Shown: positions 22,308 to 32,494 of the stretch, piece after piece
Numbering within the stretch: position 1 is the first letter of the stretch
Layout: each line of letters starts with the position of its first letter
Source of the DNA: Haematobia irritans
Taxonomy: Eukaryota; Arthropoda; Insecta; Diptera; Muscidae
Length of the DNA stretch: 64,000 nt
Reading direction: 5' to 3'
Assembly: GCF_050003625.1 (NCBI RefSeq)
Contig: NC_134398.1
Location: 197,353,700-197,417,699, forward strand
Program-made: the position numbers and the translations under genes
The notes under the pieces: generated by a model
Seen by the model: the letters and a program-made list of their open reading frames with translations, nothing else
Told to the model about the DNA's origin: nothing
The model's database searches: none

Positions 22308-24467
22308 TTAGCCACTGGGAATCCTAGATAGCGCATCCGGAACAATGTGTTCCTTTCCCTTACGATGGCTTATCGTAAAGCGATAGGGCTGGAGTTTGAA
22401 AACCCATCGCGCTAAACGTCCACTAAGATCTGGTTGGCGCATTAGCCAAAGTAGACTTGAGTGGTCGGTGATTACCTCGAACTCTTGGAGTTCAAGATAA
22501 CACCGAAACCTTTTTATAGCTTCTACGGCAGCGAGACATTCGCGTTCTGTTACGCTATAGTTTCGCTGTGCCGTAGAAAGCTTTTTACTCATAAATGCAA
22601 TTGGCTTTTCATGACCCTCAGAATCTAATTGTACCAAGACGGCCCCAATTCCAGTATCACTGGCGTCGCAGTGTAAATAGAATTTTTCCGTAAAATCGGG
22701 GTTAGACAAAATCGGTGCGGTTGTTAAAATTTTCTTCATTCGCTCGAAGGCTAGTTGGGCCTCGGGGGTCCACTGAAATTTTTTCTTGCACTTCAAGACT
22801 TCCGTAATATGAATAGTTTCACAAGAAAAATTTTTAACAAACCGCCGATACCAACCGGTTAATCCTAAGAAGCCTCGGACTTGCCTGAGGTTCTTTGGAG
22901 TTGGCCAATTCAAAATTGCGGCCACTTTCTCCGGGTCAGTAGTAATGCCTCCATTACCGATAATGTATCCCAAGTAATTTACTCTTGTAACACAAAATCG
23001 GCTCTTGGATACATTAAGAGTAAGATTCGCTTTTCGGAATTGCGAGGATAGCCTAACCAATACCTCAATATGCGAATGGAAATCTTCTGACACGATGACG
23101 AGATCATCCAGATAACCAAAGACACAATGGCGTAAGTCTGGAGGGATGATCTCGTCCATTAGCCTGCACATCGTCTGAGGAGCATTACAGAGCCCGAAAG
23201 GCATAACCACAAACTGGTATAGAGGCCTTCCAGGCACTGTAAATGCTGTCAGATGCTTCGACCCTTCGTCCAGGCTAATCTGCCAAAAGGCATCCTTTAG
23301 ATCTAACTTCGAGATCAAGTTAGCCTTTGGCAATCGTGCGAAGATTCCATCGATATTAGGTAAAGGATAGGCATCCTTTTTCGTCACCGAATTAAGTTTC
23401 CTCGCGTCTAAACATAATCTAACTTTGTTTGGCTTGATCACCAATCTCATCGGCGAACTCCAAGCTGAGGTGGATGGTTCGATCACACCCAGCTTGAGCA
23501 TTCGATCGATTTCGCCAAACATCAGTTTCTCAACCGCAGGGGAAACCGGATAGAATCTTTGCTTAATAGGTAAAGCGTTTCCCACATCAATCGCATGTCG
23601 TATCAAGCTGGTTCTACCAAGCCCCTGGGTTTCGAAATTCGGAAACAAATCTATAACCGATTTCAACTGTCTTCGTTGGTCATCGGATAATGGAAAGAAA
23701 TCTTCACCAGATTTCTCAAATCCCTTATCCATTTGGCAATCATTTTTCGATGGAGACAGGCTTGCAGAAATTTCCATAAGACTACTAGAATCAAATAAAT
23801 CGGCAGATCCAATGAGATCTGGCATTAAGTTAAAAGATCTCCAGAAGTCGATACCAAGTATGAGCCTCTGTGATATGGATGGAATTATAAAAAGTTTTAA
23901 GGGTTTCGAAACTCCCTTAAAAGAGATCACTACATCAAGCCAGCCAGTCACTTTCTGGGCATTGCCATCCGCAGTTTTCACATGTGACTTACACTTTGAA
24001 AAATTTTCATATTTGGAAAAGTCTCTTAAGGCCAAATTGGACCCAATGCAGCTTATACTCGCGCCTGTGTCTAGAAGACCGTATTCCGAGTAATCTAAAA
24101 ATGACACTTTGGCGTAGTAACGCATATCGGTCGGATTCGAAATTATTGTGGATATAAGAAATTTCTTACATAATTTTCGCATTTTATAAAAACGTCTCAA
24201 ACGAATTGTAGATCTCCTAGGAGATCTTTTTGTCACCTGGTATAAAGAAAAAATTTCATTTCGTTTCCGTTCATATAAAGCCAGTCGTGTATGGTAAGGT
24301 AGTCTAGGGTACAACACTGTAGAATCCGTTTCTACTGACGATTCATTCAGTGTCTCCGGACGTTTCAAAATAGTAATGGGTTTAGTTTGTGGTAATTGTG
24401 TGGTATGTGGTAATTCAGAGTGAACATTCTCTATGAATTGAGGAGAAGAAATTATATTTGGATCCAC
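22308..24467 (-). CDS. pol: Pol: protease, reverse transcriptase, RNase H
   Basis: 719 residues counted from a GTG at 24467. The frame is open upstream to the slippery site, so the true product is a Gag-Pol fusion made by -1 frameshifting. Aspartic protease: LLDTGAS at 131-137 with the second loop LILGIDFW at 202-209. Reverse transcriptase: SKLDLKDAFWQI at 386-397 and YLDD at 452-455 (a Leu variant of the YxDD box). RNase H: D601, E643, D668 and D711, with TDHSSLLWLM around 667-676. It stops at TAA 22308-22310, and the integrase follows in the same frame. All three domains look intact. Similarity is to Ty3/gypsy Pol. Confidence 0.92.
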   Translation of the reverse strand: MDPNIISSPQFIENVHSELPHTTQLPQTKPITILKRPETLNESSVETDSTVLYPRLPYHTRLALYERKRNEIFSLYQVTKRSPRRSTIRLRRFYKMRKLCKKFLISTIISNPTDMRYYAKVSFLDYSEYGLLDTGASISCIGSNLALRDFSKYENFSKCKSHVKTADGNAQKVTGWLDVVISFKGVSKPLKLFIIPSISQRLILGIDFWRSFNLMPDLIGSADLFDSSSLMEISASLSPSKNDCQMDKGFEKSGEDFFPLSDDQRRQLKSVIDLFPNFETQGLGRTSLIRHAIDVGNALPIKQRFYPVSPAVEKLMFGEIDRMLKLGVIEPSTSAWSSPMRLVIKPNKVRLCLDARKLNSVTKKDAYPLPNIDGIFARLPKANLISKLDLKDAFWQISLDEGSKHLTAFTVPGRPLYQFVVMPFGLCNAPQTMCRLMDEIIPPDLRHCVFGYLDDLVIVSEDFHSHIEVLVRLSSQFRKANLTLNVSKSRFCVTRVNYLGYIIGNGGITTDPEKVAAILNWPTPKNLRQVRGFLGLTGWYRRFVKNFSCETIHITEVLKCKKKFQWTPEAQLAFERMKKILTTAPILSNPDFTEKFYLHCDASDTGIGAVLVQLDSEGHEKPIAFMSKKLSTAQRNYSVTERECLAAVEAIKRFRCYLELQEFEVITDHSSLLWLMRQPDLSGRLARWVFKLQPYRFTISHRKGKEHIVPDALSRIPSG

Positions 24468-24512
24468 AATATTGTTTAATCCATCTGTGGATCCGCAGGT
24501 CCTAAGTTTTTT
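24460..24512 (-). promoter_or_regulatory. Programmed -1 ribosomal frameshift signal between gag and pol
   Basis: On the minus strand the gag codons TCA AAA AAC contain the canonical heptamer A AAA AAC (24512-24506). Eleven bases later GGATCCACA (24494-24486) can pair with TGTGGATCC (24468-24460), a perfect 9-bp stem around a 17-base loop that contains the gag stop codon. Slipping back one base gives a frame open through all of pol. The overlap is bounded by a TAA in the -1 frame just upstream (in GTTAATTC) and the gag TAA at 24478-24476. Confidence 0.85.
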
Positions 24513-26131
24513 GAATTAACTGCTCTTCTGGTTTTACAATTGATACAGTTAGGCTTATATATGCCTTTGACTCCACAGCCATAACAAAAGATAGACCTAT
24601 CCTTTAAGCAGTCTTGCCAATGATGCCCGAAATCGTCGCAATTCCAGCACTTGGAATTAGCACTTGCTTTATTAATTGCATCGACATTCCGCACATCACC
24701 CTCTAAATCATCTACAATATTCTGGTCGTCAATCTCGGCGACATATCTGCGTTGAGCAACTCCTGGTAAAGGATTACGAGAAACCAAATTTCGTCTTACA
24801 TATTCATCGTTGAGGAAATTTTCTCTGGTTTGTACCAGCTGTCTGAGATGAGATATGGAATTTATCCCGACATACAAAAGGTCTTGCCTAACTTCAGGGC
24901 GAAGATTTCTTGGCAAAATTTCAATAAGCTCCTCTTCAGTCATAGGAGCAGGTAATCTGTCCATGATTGTAGAAATCGCCTCGAAAAACGTATCAAAAGA
25001 CTCATTGGCCTTTTGCTTACGATTACGAATCTCTTCCCTAATATCATATGAAGTTTTCGAATCTTTATATTGGCCACGTATGGCATTACAAAAGTCATTC
25101 CAGTTCAAAGAGGGTACCTGTTTGTGGTATCGCCAGTACCACTCTTTGGCTTTACCCGTTAATAAAATATTCAAATTCTTACAAATGGCTGAAAAGTCAC
25201 CATTGAAATTATCATTGGTCAAAGACCTAACACGATATAAAAATTCGTCCACACTTAAGCCCGATGTAGACCCGTCGAACTTTAAGTTCCAGCTCTGGAC
25301 AATGGACGTAATCTTGTCCGATGGTAAATTACTTAAATTGGAATTAGTATATGAGTTTGGAGAAAGATTACAGAGATTCATACCGAAATTTTGCTGGTTA
25401 GCATGAGAACCATTCATATGACGGCTGTTGGCATTTCGAGAACCTGTAGATGGATTTCGATTGGAACTTTGATTATGAGAACCAATTCTAACAGCACTAT
25501 TCGTAACCTGCGCACGATTACAATCTTGGGGCTGTATTCCAACAGTCTCCGAGTTCAAACTGTTCTGATTAAAAACACTCATATTTTGCAGAAGTCGAAT
25601 TAGATTAGATTCGATCATATTGTTAATTCTGTCATAGTCAATATTCGTAGTTGCTGTCTGGTTTTGTATATTCTGGGTTGGCGAATTTGCAACCGGTTGA
25701 CCAGTTGGAACCGTATCCCGATTAGGAGTGGCTAAATTAAAACCCTCGAAATTGGAACTTGTATTTAATTGCGAATTTTGCAATTCCTGCATGAGATTTC
25801 GATTACTCCTAGTATTATAATGTTTTGTCATTGCACCTCTACCCCTACCGCGGTCTCCATATTGTTTACCTGCAGGCAAAGATTTTGGTACAATCACTAA
25901 AGTCCTCAACTCACTTAGCTGGCATGGTCGCTTGCACACTGGACAATCGCCGGATGTCGCTAAGTGCTCTTCAATACAGGACCGGTGAAATGGGTGTGAA
26001 CATTCGTTCAAAATCAAACAATTCGAACCTTCTGTCATTGTTAAATGACAAATCTGGCAAGCAGAAGGCTCTATATTCACTGGTGCCGATGAAGGCAAAG
26101 ACGGATTAGGTTGTGGCGGAGTTCGATCCAT
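24476..26131 (-). CDS. gag: Gag with N-terminal RING-H2 finger and CCHC zinc knuckle
   Basis: 551 residues from an ATG at 26131. Residues 25-66 form a complete C3H2C3 RING-H2 pattern: C25, C28, C44, H46, H49, C52, C63, C66. RING-H2 fingers of this type are usually E3 ubiquitin-ligase domains, so activity here is inference. A basic, Asn/Gln-rich low-complexity region follows (about 85-290), then a Retrotrans_gag-like capsid region (about 300-450, with WNDFCNAIRGQYKD and LPRNLRPEVRQDLL). The C-terminus has one good CCHC knuckle (CWNCDDFGHHWQDC, 495-508). A second, CYGCGVKGIYKPNC (516-529), has Ile in place of His. The protein should form the particle and bind RNA. Confidence 0.9.
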   Translation of the reverse strand: MDRTPPQPNPSLPSSAPVNIEPSACQICHLTMTEGSNCLILNECSHPFHRSCIEEHLATSGDCPVCKRPCQLSELRTLVIVPKSLPAGKQYGDRGRGRGAMTKHYNTRSNRNLMQELQNSQLNTSSNFEGFNLATPNRDTVPTGQPVANSPTQNIQNQTATTNIDYDRINNMIESNLIRLLQNMSVFNQNSLNSETVGIQPQDCNRAQVTNSAVRIGSHNQSSNRNPSTGSRNANSRHMNGSHANQQNFGMNLCNLSPNSYTNSNLSNLPSDKITSIVQSWNLKFDGSTSGLSVDEFLYRVRSLTNDNFNGDFSAICKNLNILLTGKAKEWYWRYHKQVPSLNWNDFCNAIRGQYKDSKTSYDIREEIRNRKQKANESFDTFFEAISTIMDRLPAPMTEEELIEILPRNLRPEVRQDLLYVGINSISHLRQLVQTRENFLNDEYVRRNLVSRNPLPGVAQRRYVAEIDDQNIVDDLEGDVRNVDAINKASANSKCWNCDDFGHHWQDCLKDRSIFCYGCGVKGIYKPNCINCKTRRAVNSKNLGPADPQMD

Positions 26132-26777
26132 TTCATTGAATTCAAACTCTATTTAACCAAAAATTACTACTTCAAAGAGTATTTACCCCAACTTCAGAAA
26201 TTTTTCATAAAGACAAAAAAAAAAGGATTTTTGTTTAAGAAACATAAACAGAACGATGTTTTTTTTATCAGAGATGAGTTTCCTTTGTGAGTAAAAATTA
26301 ACAATGTTTCGAAAAAGTACTTGATAACAAAACTGGGCTATGGTGCTTTTTATAAAGTCATAATGAAGGATATGTTTAACAAACCAATACCGAGCTCATT
26401 TACTTATTACAACGCTCACATCCGAAAGTATATTGGTCCCTAAAATGCTACTCAATGCGAAATTAGCGAAAATCCTAAATATATATCGGGTATTGATAAC
26501 TCAGCCTAACATAAACTTCAATCCTGATATTACGCCAAGCAAAACTGAAGAAGAAATATTCTTGAATATATTCATTAAATTCTTGAAAAGGCTAACAAAA
26601 AGTAATCGGTTGACTTATTCGAAAGACCAATCAAATTGTCAAAAATTCCATAAAACCTTCGCTAACTATTCAAAGATAAAACTCCTACATACAATAAAAT
26701 TTCAAAGTCAGTTAAAAAAAATTAAATCTATATTTACTATCGGTTTTAGAGCCAAAAAGACAGCGTCATCTTTCGGG
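26132..26777 (-). other. Leader between primer site and gag
   Basis: 646 bp of AT-rich untranslated leader on the minus strand, where packaging and dimerisation signals would be expected; none can be named from sequence alone. The plus-strand 137-residue frame across it is an antisense artefact that runs into the LTR. Confidence 0.5.
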
Positions 26778-26796
26778 CCCCACGTTCTGGGCGCCA
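26778..26796 (-). promoter_or_regulatory. Primer binding site, tRNA-Lys-like
   Basis: The minus strand reads TGGCGCCCAGAACGTGGGG, five bases inside the 5' LTR. The first eight bases and the ACGTGGGG that follows match the complement of the 3' end of a tRNA-Lys (CCA plus acceptor and T arm), with a 2-base insertion (AG) in the middle. It would prime minus-strand DNA synthesis. Confidence 0.7.
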
Positions 26797-26801
26797 AATT
26801 C

Positions 26802-29800
26802 TGTAATGTTCACGACCAAAAATTTGGAAGGAAGATGGATTTTTAAATAAACTTTCGAACCATCATAGAATAAAGAGAGAAGTAGGACTGAGGGAGCCTT
26901 TTTTCGGTAGCAACAGTCGGGTGGGGGGTTCGGGTCCTTTCCTCTCTAAACCTCTTATTCATTACGTGAATTATTGTTATAGACTCCCTTTTTATTTAGG
27001 AATGAAAACAAACTACAATGGGCAAAATATGATTGGAAACAAAAAAAAAATAAGTACCGGTCCGACCCCAATCATAACAAAAATGTAGGTATGCAAAAGG
27101 CACTCTTTGAAACATTTGAAATGTGTTTTCCTAGATCGAATTGGAAAACTAGCCTCATTACCCTCACCAACCAATGTTTTGCTGGCTAAATATATTTTAC
27201 GCAAAACCCCTAACATTACCCTTTACTCACGCTTTAAGGCCTCATCTCTTCAAAAGAAAACATCTGAATTTCAATTCAGCACATGATATAATATATATAA
27301 TTACATTTATTTAAATAATCAAAAATACTTATATATATATATGATAAATTGCATATTAATCTATATATTTCATTATATGATATTTTCGTATAATTCACGG
27401 AAAAGCAATGAGTTCAAAATTTATGTGAATAATTCTCTACAATGGCCCCTAATGGGTTAAAATGGAATGTATCTCTAGTAATATTTTTAAGAAACATAAA
27501 TGAAAAAATATCAACAAAAGCTGTATAGCATGAATATTTGAACACCTGTGACTACGACTTTGATAGAGAGATCACATGAGAAAACGAGTACAATGAACGT
27601 GAGAGTATATTTTCGTTGTTATTCATTCATCATAGCAAAAAGCAAAAACAAATATCATTCATGTTCTCTCACCAAATTATGAGTCAAAAGTGAGGCAATT
27701 GAAAAACAAAATTTTGATGTTATTGCTAGCATTCAAAAGACTTGTTATTTCTCTGTTTACTCTTTCGACAAATTGAGAGTCATAAATGATAGAAAACAAA
27801 TAAAAAAAAATCAAACATCAAAGCAAGTATAGTACACCGATCATATGATTTCACATTTTTTTAGATCATCATACCCAAAATTATATATTGTGTTTAAAGA
27901 CTTACCAACAAATCGTTGTACATGGTGAAGGCCTTCCTCATGGGGACGATGTTGTTGCAAATGATGATGTGCTATTAAAATTAAAGGGTTTAGATTTTGG
28001 GATGATAGAAACTTGCTGTGATGCTATGTTGCTTATATAAATTTACGACGATTTTCTTGAAATTCGGGATGACTGCGTTATTTAAGACTTTAATAAAATC
28101 CAGTAGAATCCGTGTAGAGTGATGATTAAAAATGTATAGCTCATTCTCAAATTCGATGGTTTCAGCAAAAATTACGTGGACCTTCGTAAAAATTAGTTTT
28201 CTCATTCAGGCTTTTCGATACTTGTAGATTACCATCTTCATGGGCACATTTCGGAATTTAGCATAAAAGTACTCTGCTTCTCATTTCAAAATCGCATACA
28301 CAAACGAGGATTGGTCTAAAGCAATACGGAATACTTGATAACAAAACGCCTTCTTCAAAACTTGTACCTTCGGCCAATCCCACAAAATATATGTTTAATC
28401 GGAAATTTCTTTGTATTTCACGTCATCTTCAGTAATTTAGTGGTAAAACATTTTTAGTCGTTTAGTGGTAGAATATTTTTAGTGGTTTAGAACATGCATT
28501 TCCACATGTGCAAACAAAAAGATTGTCGGTGAAAATTCAAGCCACGACTACCCTGTGGGTAGTGTGCTTTTCCCAGATTTTCCGCAAAATATAGATTTCA
28601 AAATCTCGTTCGACTTTGTAGAAATAAGCGAATTTGAAGAATTTATGATGACACCAAGAAATGCGATGAAAAATTATATTTCCTGGCAGCACAGATATTT
28701 GCCTATTAAAATTTAATCTAATTTAGTAAGAGCTCATTTAATTTCGCTTTTGTTCAGAGCTTACCGAGAAATTTCAGAAATACGCATATATTTCGGTATC
28801 AATTTGTAATTTATATTAAATTAATCTCGTAATTGAATAATTTTCTCCGATGATGAAATTGATAATTTAAAATTTTATTATCCACAAACTCACTTAGAAA
28901 GATCTGTTCTTAATGATGGCTCGAAGAAGAAGGAAGTATGTGATTTTGAAGTGGCAAAAGAAATATCGATCTTCTTGCCAGAATCGATAAGCCACAAGGA
29001 AAAGGAGAATGTAAAATAGACATGAAAAGTGGTGCTACCAATTGTTTGATTGATAGAGGCCAAAATCGTAATCTCCTTTTATCGATTAGATATATTTTAA
29101 AAATCGACTTAGACATATCTTGTGATCTGAAAACCTTTGCCTTTTTAAATTCTCCTAAAGGATAATATGTCCCTTCTGTGCCATTTTGGAATATATTTAT
29201 TTCAATTTCTTTATTTGTATGTGAAAAATTGTTAATAATAGAATTATATATGGAAATGGTATATAAGTATATTCCATTGGTACATACTACTACCTTCATA
29301 ACAAAAAAGTACAAAAAATCGGGCCAATCATTAGTGTAAAAGCATATATGAAAAATTCGCCACACAGAAAGATCATTGAAAAGTAAATAGACGGTGAGAA
29401 TATTAATGGAAGATTATCTTTTGGTGTCATCGTCTGCGGACAAAAAGTAATTTGGATTGAAATAATTAATTGAAGAACAAAAAGTGGATTAAAAAAAAAT
29501 AAAAAAAAAATAAATCGAGTGAGTGAAAAAAACTAAATACGCAAGAGAAAATGTTTAAAAAATATATTAATTTGTTTTATTTCTGTTTAGAATGGTGCAT
29601 CAATGACAAATTTGTGAATGACATACCTCAGCTGAGAGAATGCAAAGAAGTTACAAGTGAATCACCAAAAAAAAAAAACCAATTATTTGACACTGAAGCG
29701 TAAAAGTATGGAGTATACAAATTTATGAAACATTCCTCTACCAAAATAACTATTTAATAATTATAATTTCAAGTGCATGATTTATTCCTTTGTATAAAAA

Positions 29801-29905
29801 ATAAATAAAGTTTTTTCTCTGAAAATATTGGTCTATATTTATTTCTGAAATTATTTGTGAAATAATTCTTTAAGAAAAGAATTTTTTTGTGAAACGCCCA
29901 TTACA
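26802..29905 (-). repeat. 5' LTR of the Ty3/gypsy element (3104 bp)
   Basis: Direct repeat of 17885-20986, with the same TGTAATG...CATTACA ends. It should carry the promoter for gag-pol, reading leftwards. The only difference I found is two extra bases in a TATATA run near 27335. Near-identity means the insertion is young. The internal open frames (27013, 27990 and 28910 onwards) translate identically to those in the other LTR. Confidence 0.93.
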
Positions 29906-29954
29906 GTTCGGCCGAGCCGAATTATAAATACCCACCATGAATCAAATAATATAA

Positions 29955-31265
29955 TTTTTATACCCTCCACCATAGGATAGGGGTATATTAACTTTATCAT
30001 TCCATTTGTAACACATCGAACTATTGCTCTAAGACCCCATAAAGTATATATATTCTGGGTCGTGGTGAAATTCTGAGTCGATATGAGCATGTCCGTCCGT
30101 CCGTCTGTTGAAATCACGCTAACTTCCGAACGAAACAAGCTATCGACTTGAAACTTGGCACAAGTAGTTGTTATTGATGTAGATCGGATGGCGTTGCAAA
30201 TGGGCCATATGGGTCCACTTTTAGGTATAGGCCCCATATAAACGGACCCCCAAATTTGGCTTGCGGGGACTCTAAGAGAAGCAAATTTCATCCAATCCAG
30301 CTGAAATTTTGTACATGGTGTCAGCATATGATCTATAACAACCATGCAAAAATTGGTCCACATCGGTACATAATTATATAAAGCCCCCATATAAACCGAT
30401 CCCCCGATTTGGCTTGCGGAGCCTCTAAGAGAAGCAAATTTCATCCGATCCGGCTGAAATTTTGTACATGGTGTAAGTATATGGTCTTTAACAACCATGA
30501 AAAAATTGGTCCACATCGGTCAATAATTATATATAGCCCCCATATAAACCGATCCCCAGATTTGACCTCCGGAGCCCCTTGGAAGAGCAAAATTCATCCG
30601 ATTCGTTTGAAATTTGGTACGTGATGGTAGTATATGGTATCCAACAACCATGCAGGAATTGGTTCATATCAGTCCATAATTATATATAGCCCCCATATAA
30701 ACCGATCCCCAGATTTGACCTCCGGTGTCTTTTGGAGAAGCGAAATTCATCCGATGTGGTTGAAATTTGGTACGTGGTGGTAGTATATGATATTTAACAG
30801 CCATGCCAAAAGTGGTCCATATCAGTCCATAATTATATATAGCCCCCATATAAACCGATCCCCAGATTTGGTTTTGGAGCCTCTTGGAGGAACATTTCAT
30901 CCGAGTCAGTTGAAATTTGGTACATTGTGCTATTATGTGGGCGTTAACAACCATGCCTAACTAGGTCCATATCGGTCTATACTTAATAGTCAGATAAATC
31001 GATCCCCAATCACACAAAAATTGGTCCATATCAAGTTCATATTTGTATATAGCCCTCATATAAGCGACCCCCATAATTCAATTCTGGCTCTCTACCACTT
31101 ATGAACTAACTCACAATTTAGAAAACTATGTTAAGAAGTTTTAATATACCACACCCCAAGTAATTTGATTGTGGATGACAGTCTTTCGTAGAAGTTTCTA
31201 CACATTCCATGGTGGAGGGTACATAAGATTCGGCCTGGCCGAACTTACGGCCGTATATACTGGTT
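29955..31265 (-). mobile_element. Complete Helentron-like unit, subfamily 1 (minus)
   Basis: Minus-strand 5' end CAGTATATACGGCCGTAAG with TTCGGCCAGGCCGAA, then TACCCTCCACCATGG and the TAGAAACTTCTACGAAAGAC block. Five to six 153-bp repeats follow in the order CCAAAACCAAATCTGG type, CCGGAGGTCAAATCTGG type, CGCAAGCCAAAT type. The 3' module has three CGGA copies and a terminal hairpin at 29955-29990. It contains no 29-bp minisatellite. Confidence 0.85.
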
Positions 31266-31439
31266 TTCTTTGAAAACTCTTCGTCGGATTACTTGAAAAT
31301 ATATAGAATTTCAGGTGGATTTGGTGCGACATATTCTGCCAAGCAAACATACATACCAAACCATGGGCCGATACAACCCATCTTCCGCACACTCGTTTAA
31401 TAACTCAACTAATAAATTATGAATCTGAGACATATCGTA

Positions 31440-32375
31440 TAAAATTTGCGATGTCTAGAAGCCTAAGAAGTCAAATCGGGAGATCGGTCTATATGGAGGA
31501 TACCCCCCATCTAAATGTGGATAGTCACACCATCTTCCGCGAACTTATTTATGAACCCAAAATACCTCTAAATTTTGAATTTCAAACATGTCGGATAAAA
31601 ATTGCGATGTCTAGAATCAGTCAAATCGGGAGATCGATCTCTATGGGGTGTATATCCAAATGTGGATCGATACGCCGCATATTCGGCATACTTTTGTATG
31701 GACCTAAATTTGCAATTTTAGGCAAATCGGAAAAAATTGTCTATTATGGAAGCCATAGATGTCAAATCAGAAGATCGGGCTATATGGGGGCTACACCGAT
31801 ACACGGACCGATACACTCCATCTTCCGCTCACTTGTTTATGAACCACAAATACCTTTAGATTTTCAAATTCAGACAAATCGGATAAAAATTCGGATATCT
31901 AGACGTTCAAGAAGTCAAATCAGAAGATCGGGTTATATGGGTACTATTTAAAAATGTGGAGCTATTCGCACTATATTCGGCGTACCTAAGTGTGGACTCA
32001 AAATACTCAAACAGTCAATTTGGGATATCGGCCTATAGAGGGGCTATAATAAACGATGGACCGTTGCACACCATATTCGGACTCAAAAGAGGTATTTTCA
32101 ATTTCAGGCAAATCAGATAAAAATTGTGATATCTAGTATCCCATGAAATTAAATCAGAAGATCGGTCTATATGAGAGCTATATCAAAATGTGGGCCAAAT
32201 CACACCATGTTCTGCTCACTTATTTATGTACCCTAAGCACCACTAGACTTTGAAATTCCGGTAAATTGGATAAGTATTAGGATGTCTAGGATGTCGATTA
32301 GTATGTCAGCATGATAGCTTCATTATTGGACACTGTAGCGTGAGTACAACAGGCAGACAGTCGGGCTTAATTTTT
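31440..32375 (+). mobile_element. Helentron-like remnant, subfamily 4 array
   Basis: Five degenerate repeats of about 150 bp with GTCAAATCGGGAGATCGG, CACCATCTTCCGC and GATGTCTAGAA blocks. They are followed by GCGTGAGTACAACAGGCAGACAG, a worn 3' module that breaks off at 32375. From 32376 to 32494 the sequence belongs to an inverted subfamily 3 repeat. The frames across it are array artefacts. Confidence 0.6.
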
Positions 32376-32494
32376 AACCGATTTTCTGAAAATGGAAATC
32401 TTGAGGCATTTTTGGTCCACCCATAACTGTGTCGAAGATGCTGTGTATCGCTTCATGTTTTGGTATCTCTTACATATAGACTGATTTCCCGATT

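Larger units (their letters stand above)
17885..29905 (-). mobile_element. Complete Ty3/gypsy LTR retrotransposon, 12.0 kb
   Basis: Two direct repeats of 3102 and 3104 bp start TGTAATG and end CATTACA, and are bordered by a GTTC duplication (17881-17884 and 29906-29909). The minus-strand order is LTR, primer site, gag, -1 frameshift, protease-RT-RNase H, stop, integrase, LTR. This order (integrase last) and the motifs place it in Ty3/gypsy. Long LTRs and a tRNA-Lys-type primer site recall the Osvaldo/Ulysses group of flies, which is inference. There is no env frame: only 52 bp lie between integrase and the 3' LTR. It landed in the GC palindrome of a Helentron 5' end. Confidence 0.93.

Noticed and set aside
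21286..25406. Plus-strand frames across gag and pol (for example 21286-21594 and 24855-25406)
   Set aside because: Antisense shadows of well-supported minus-strand coding sequence.
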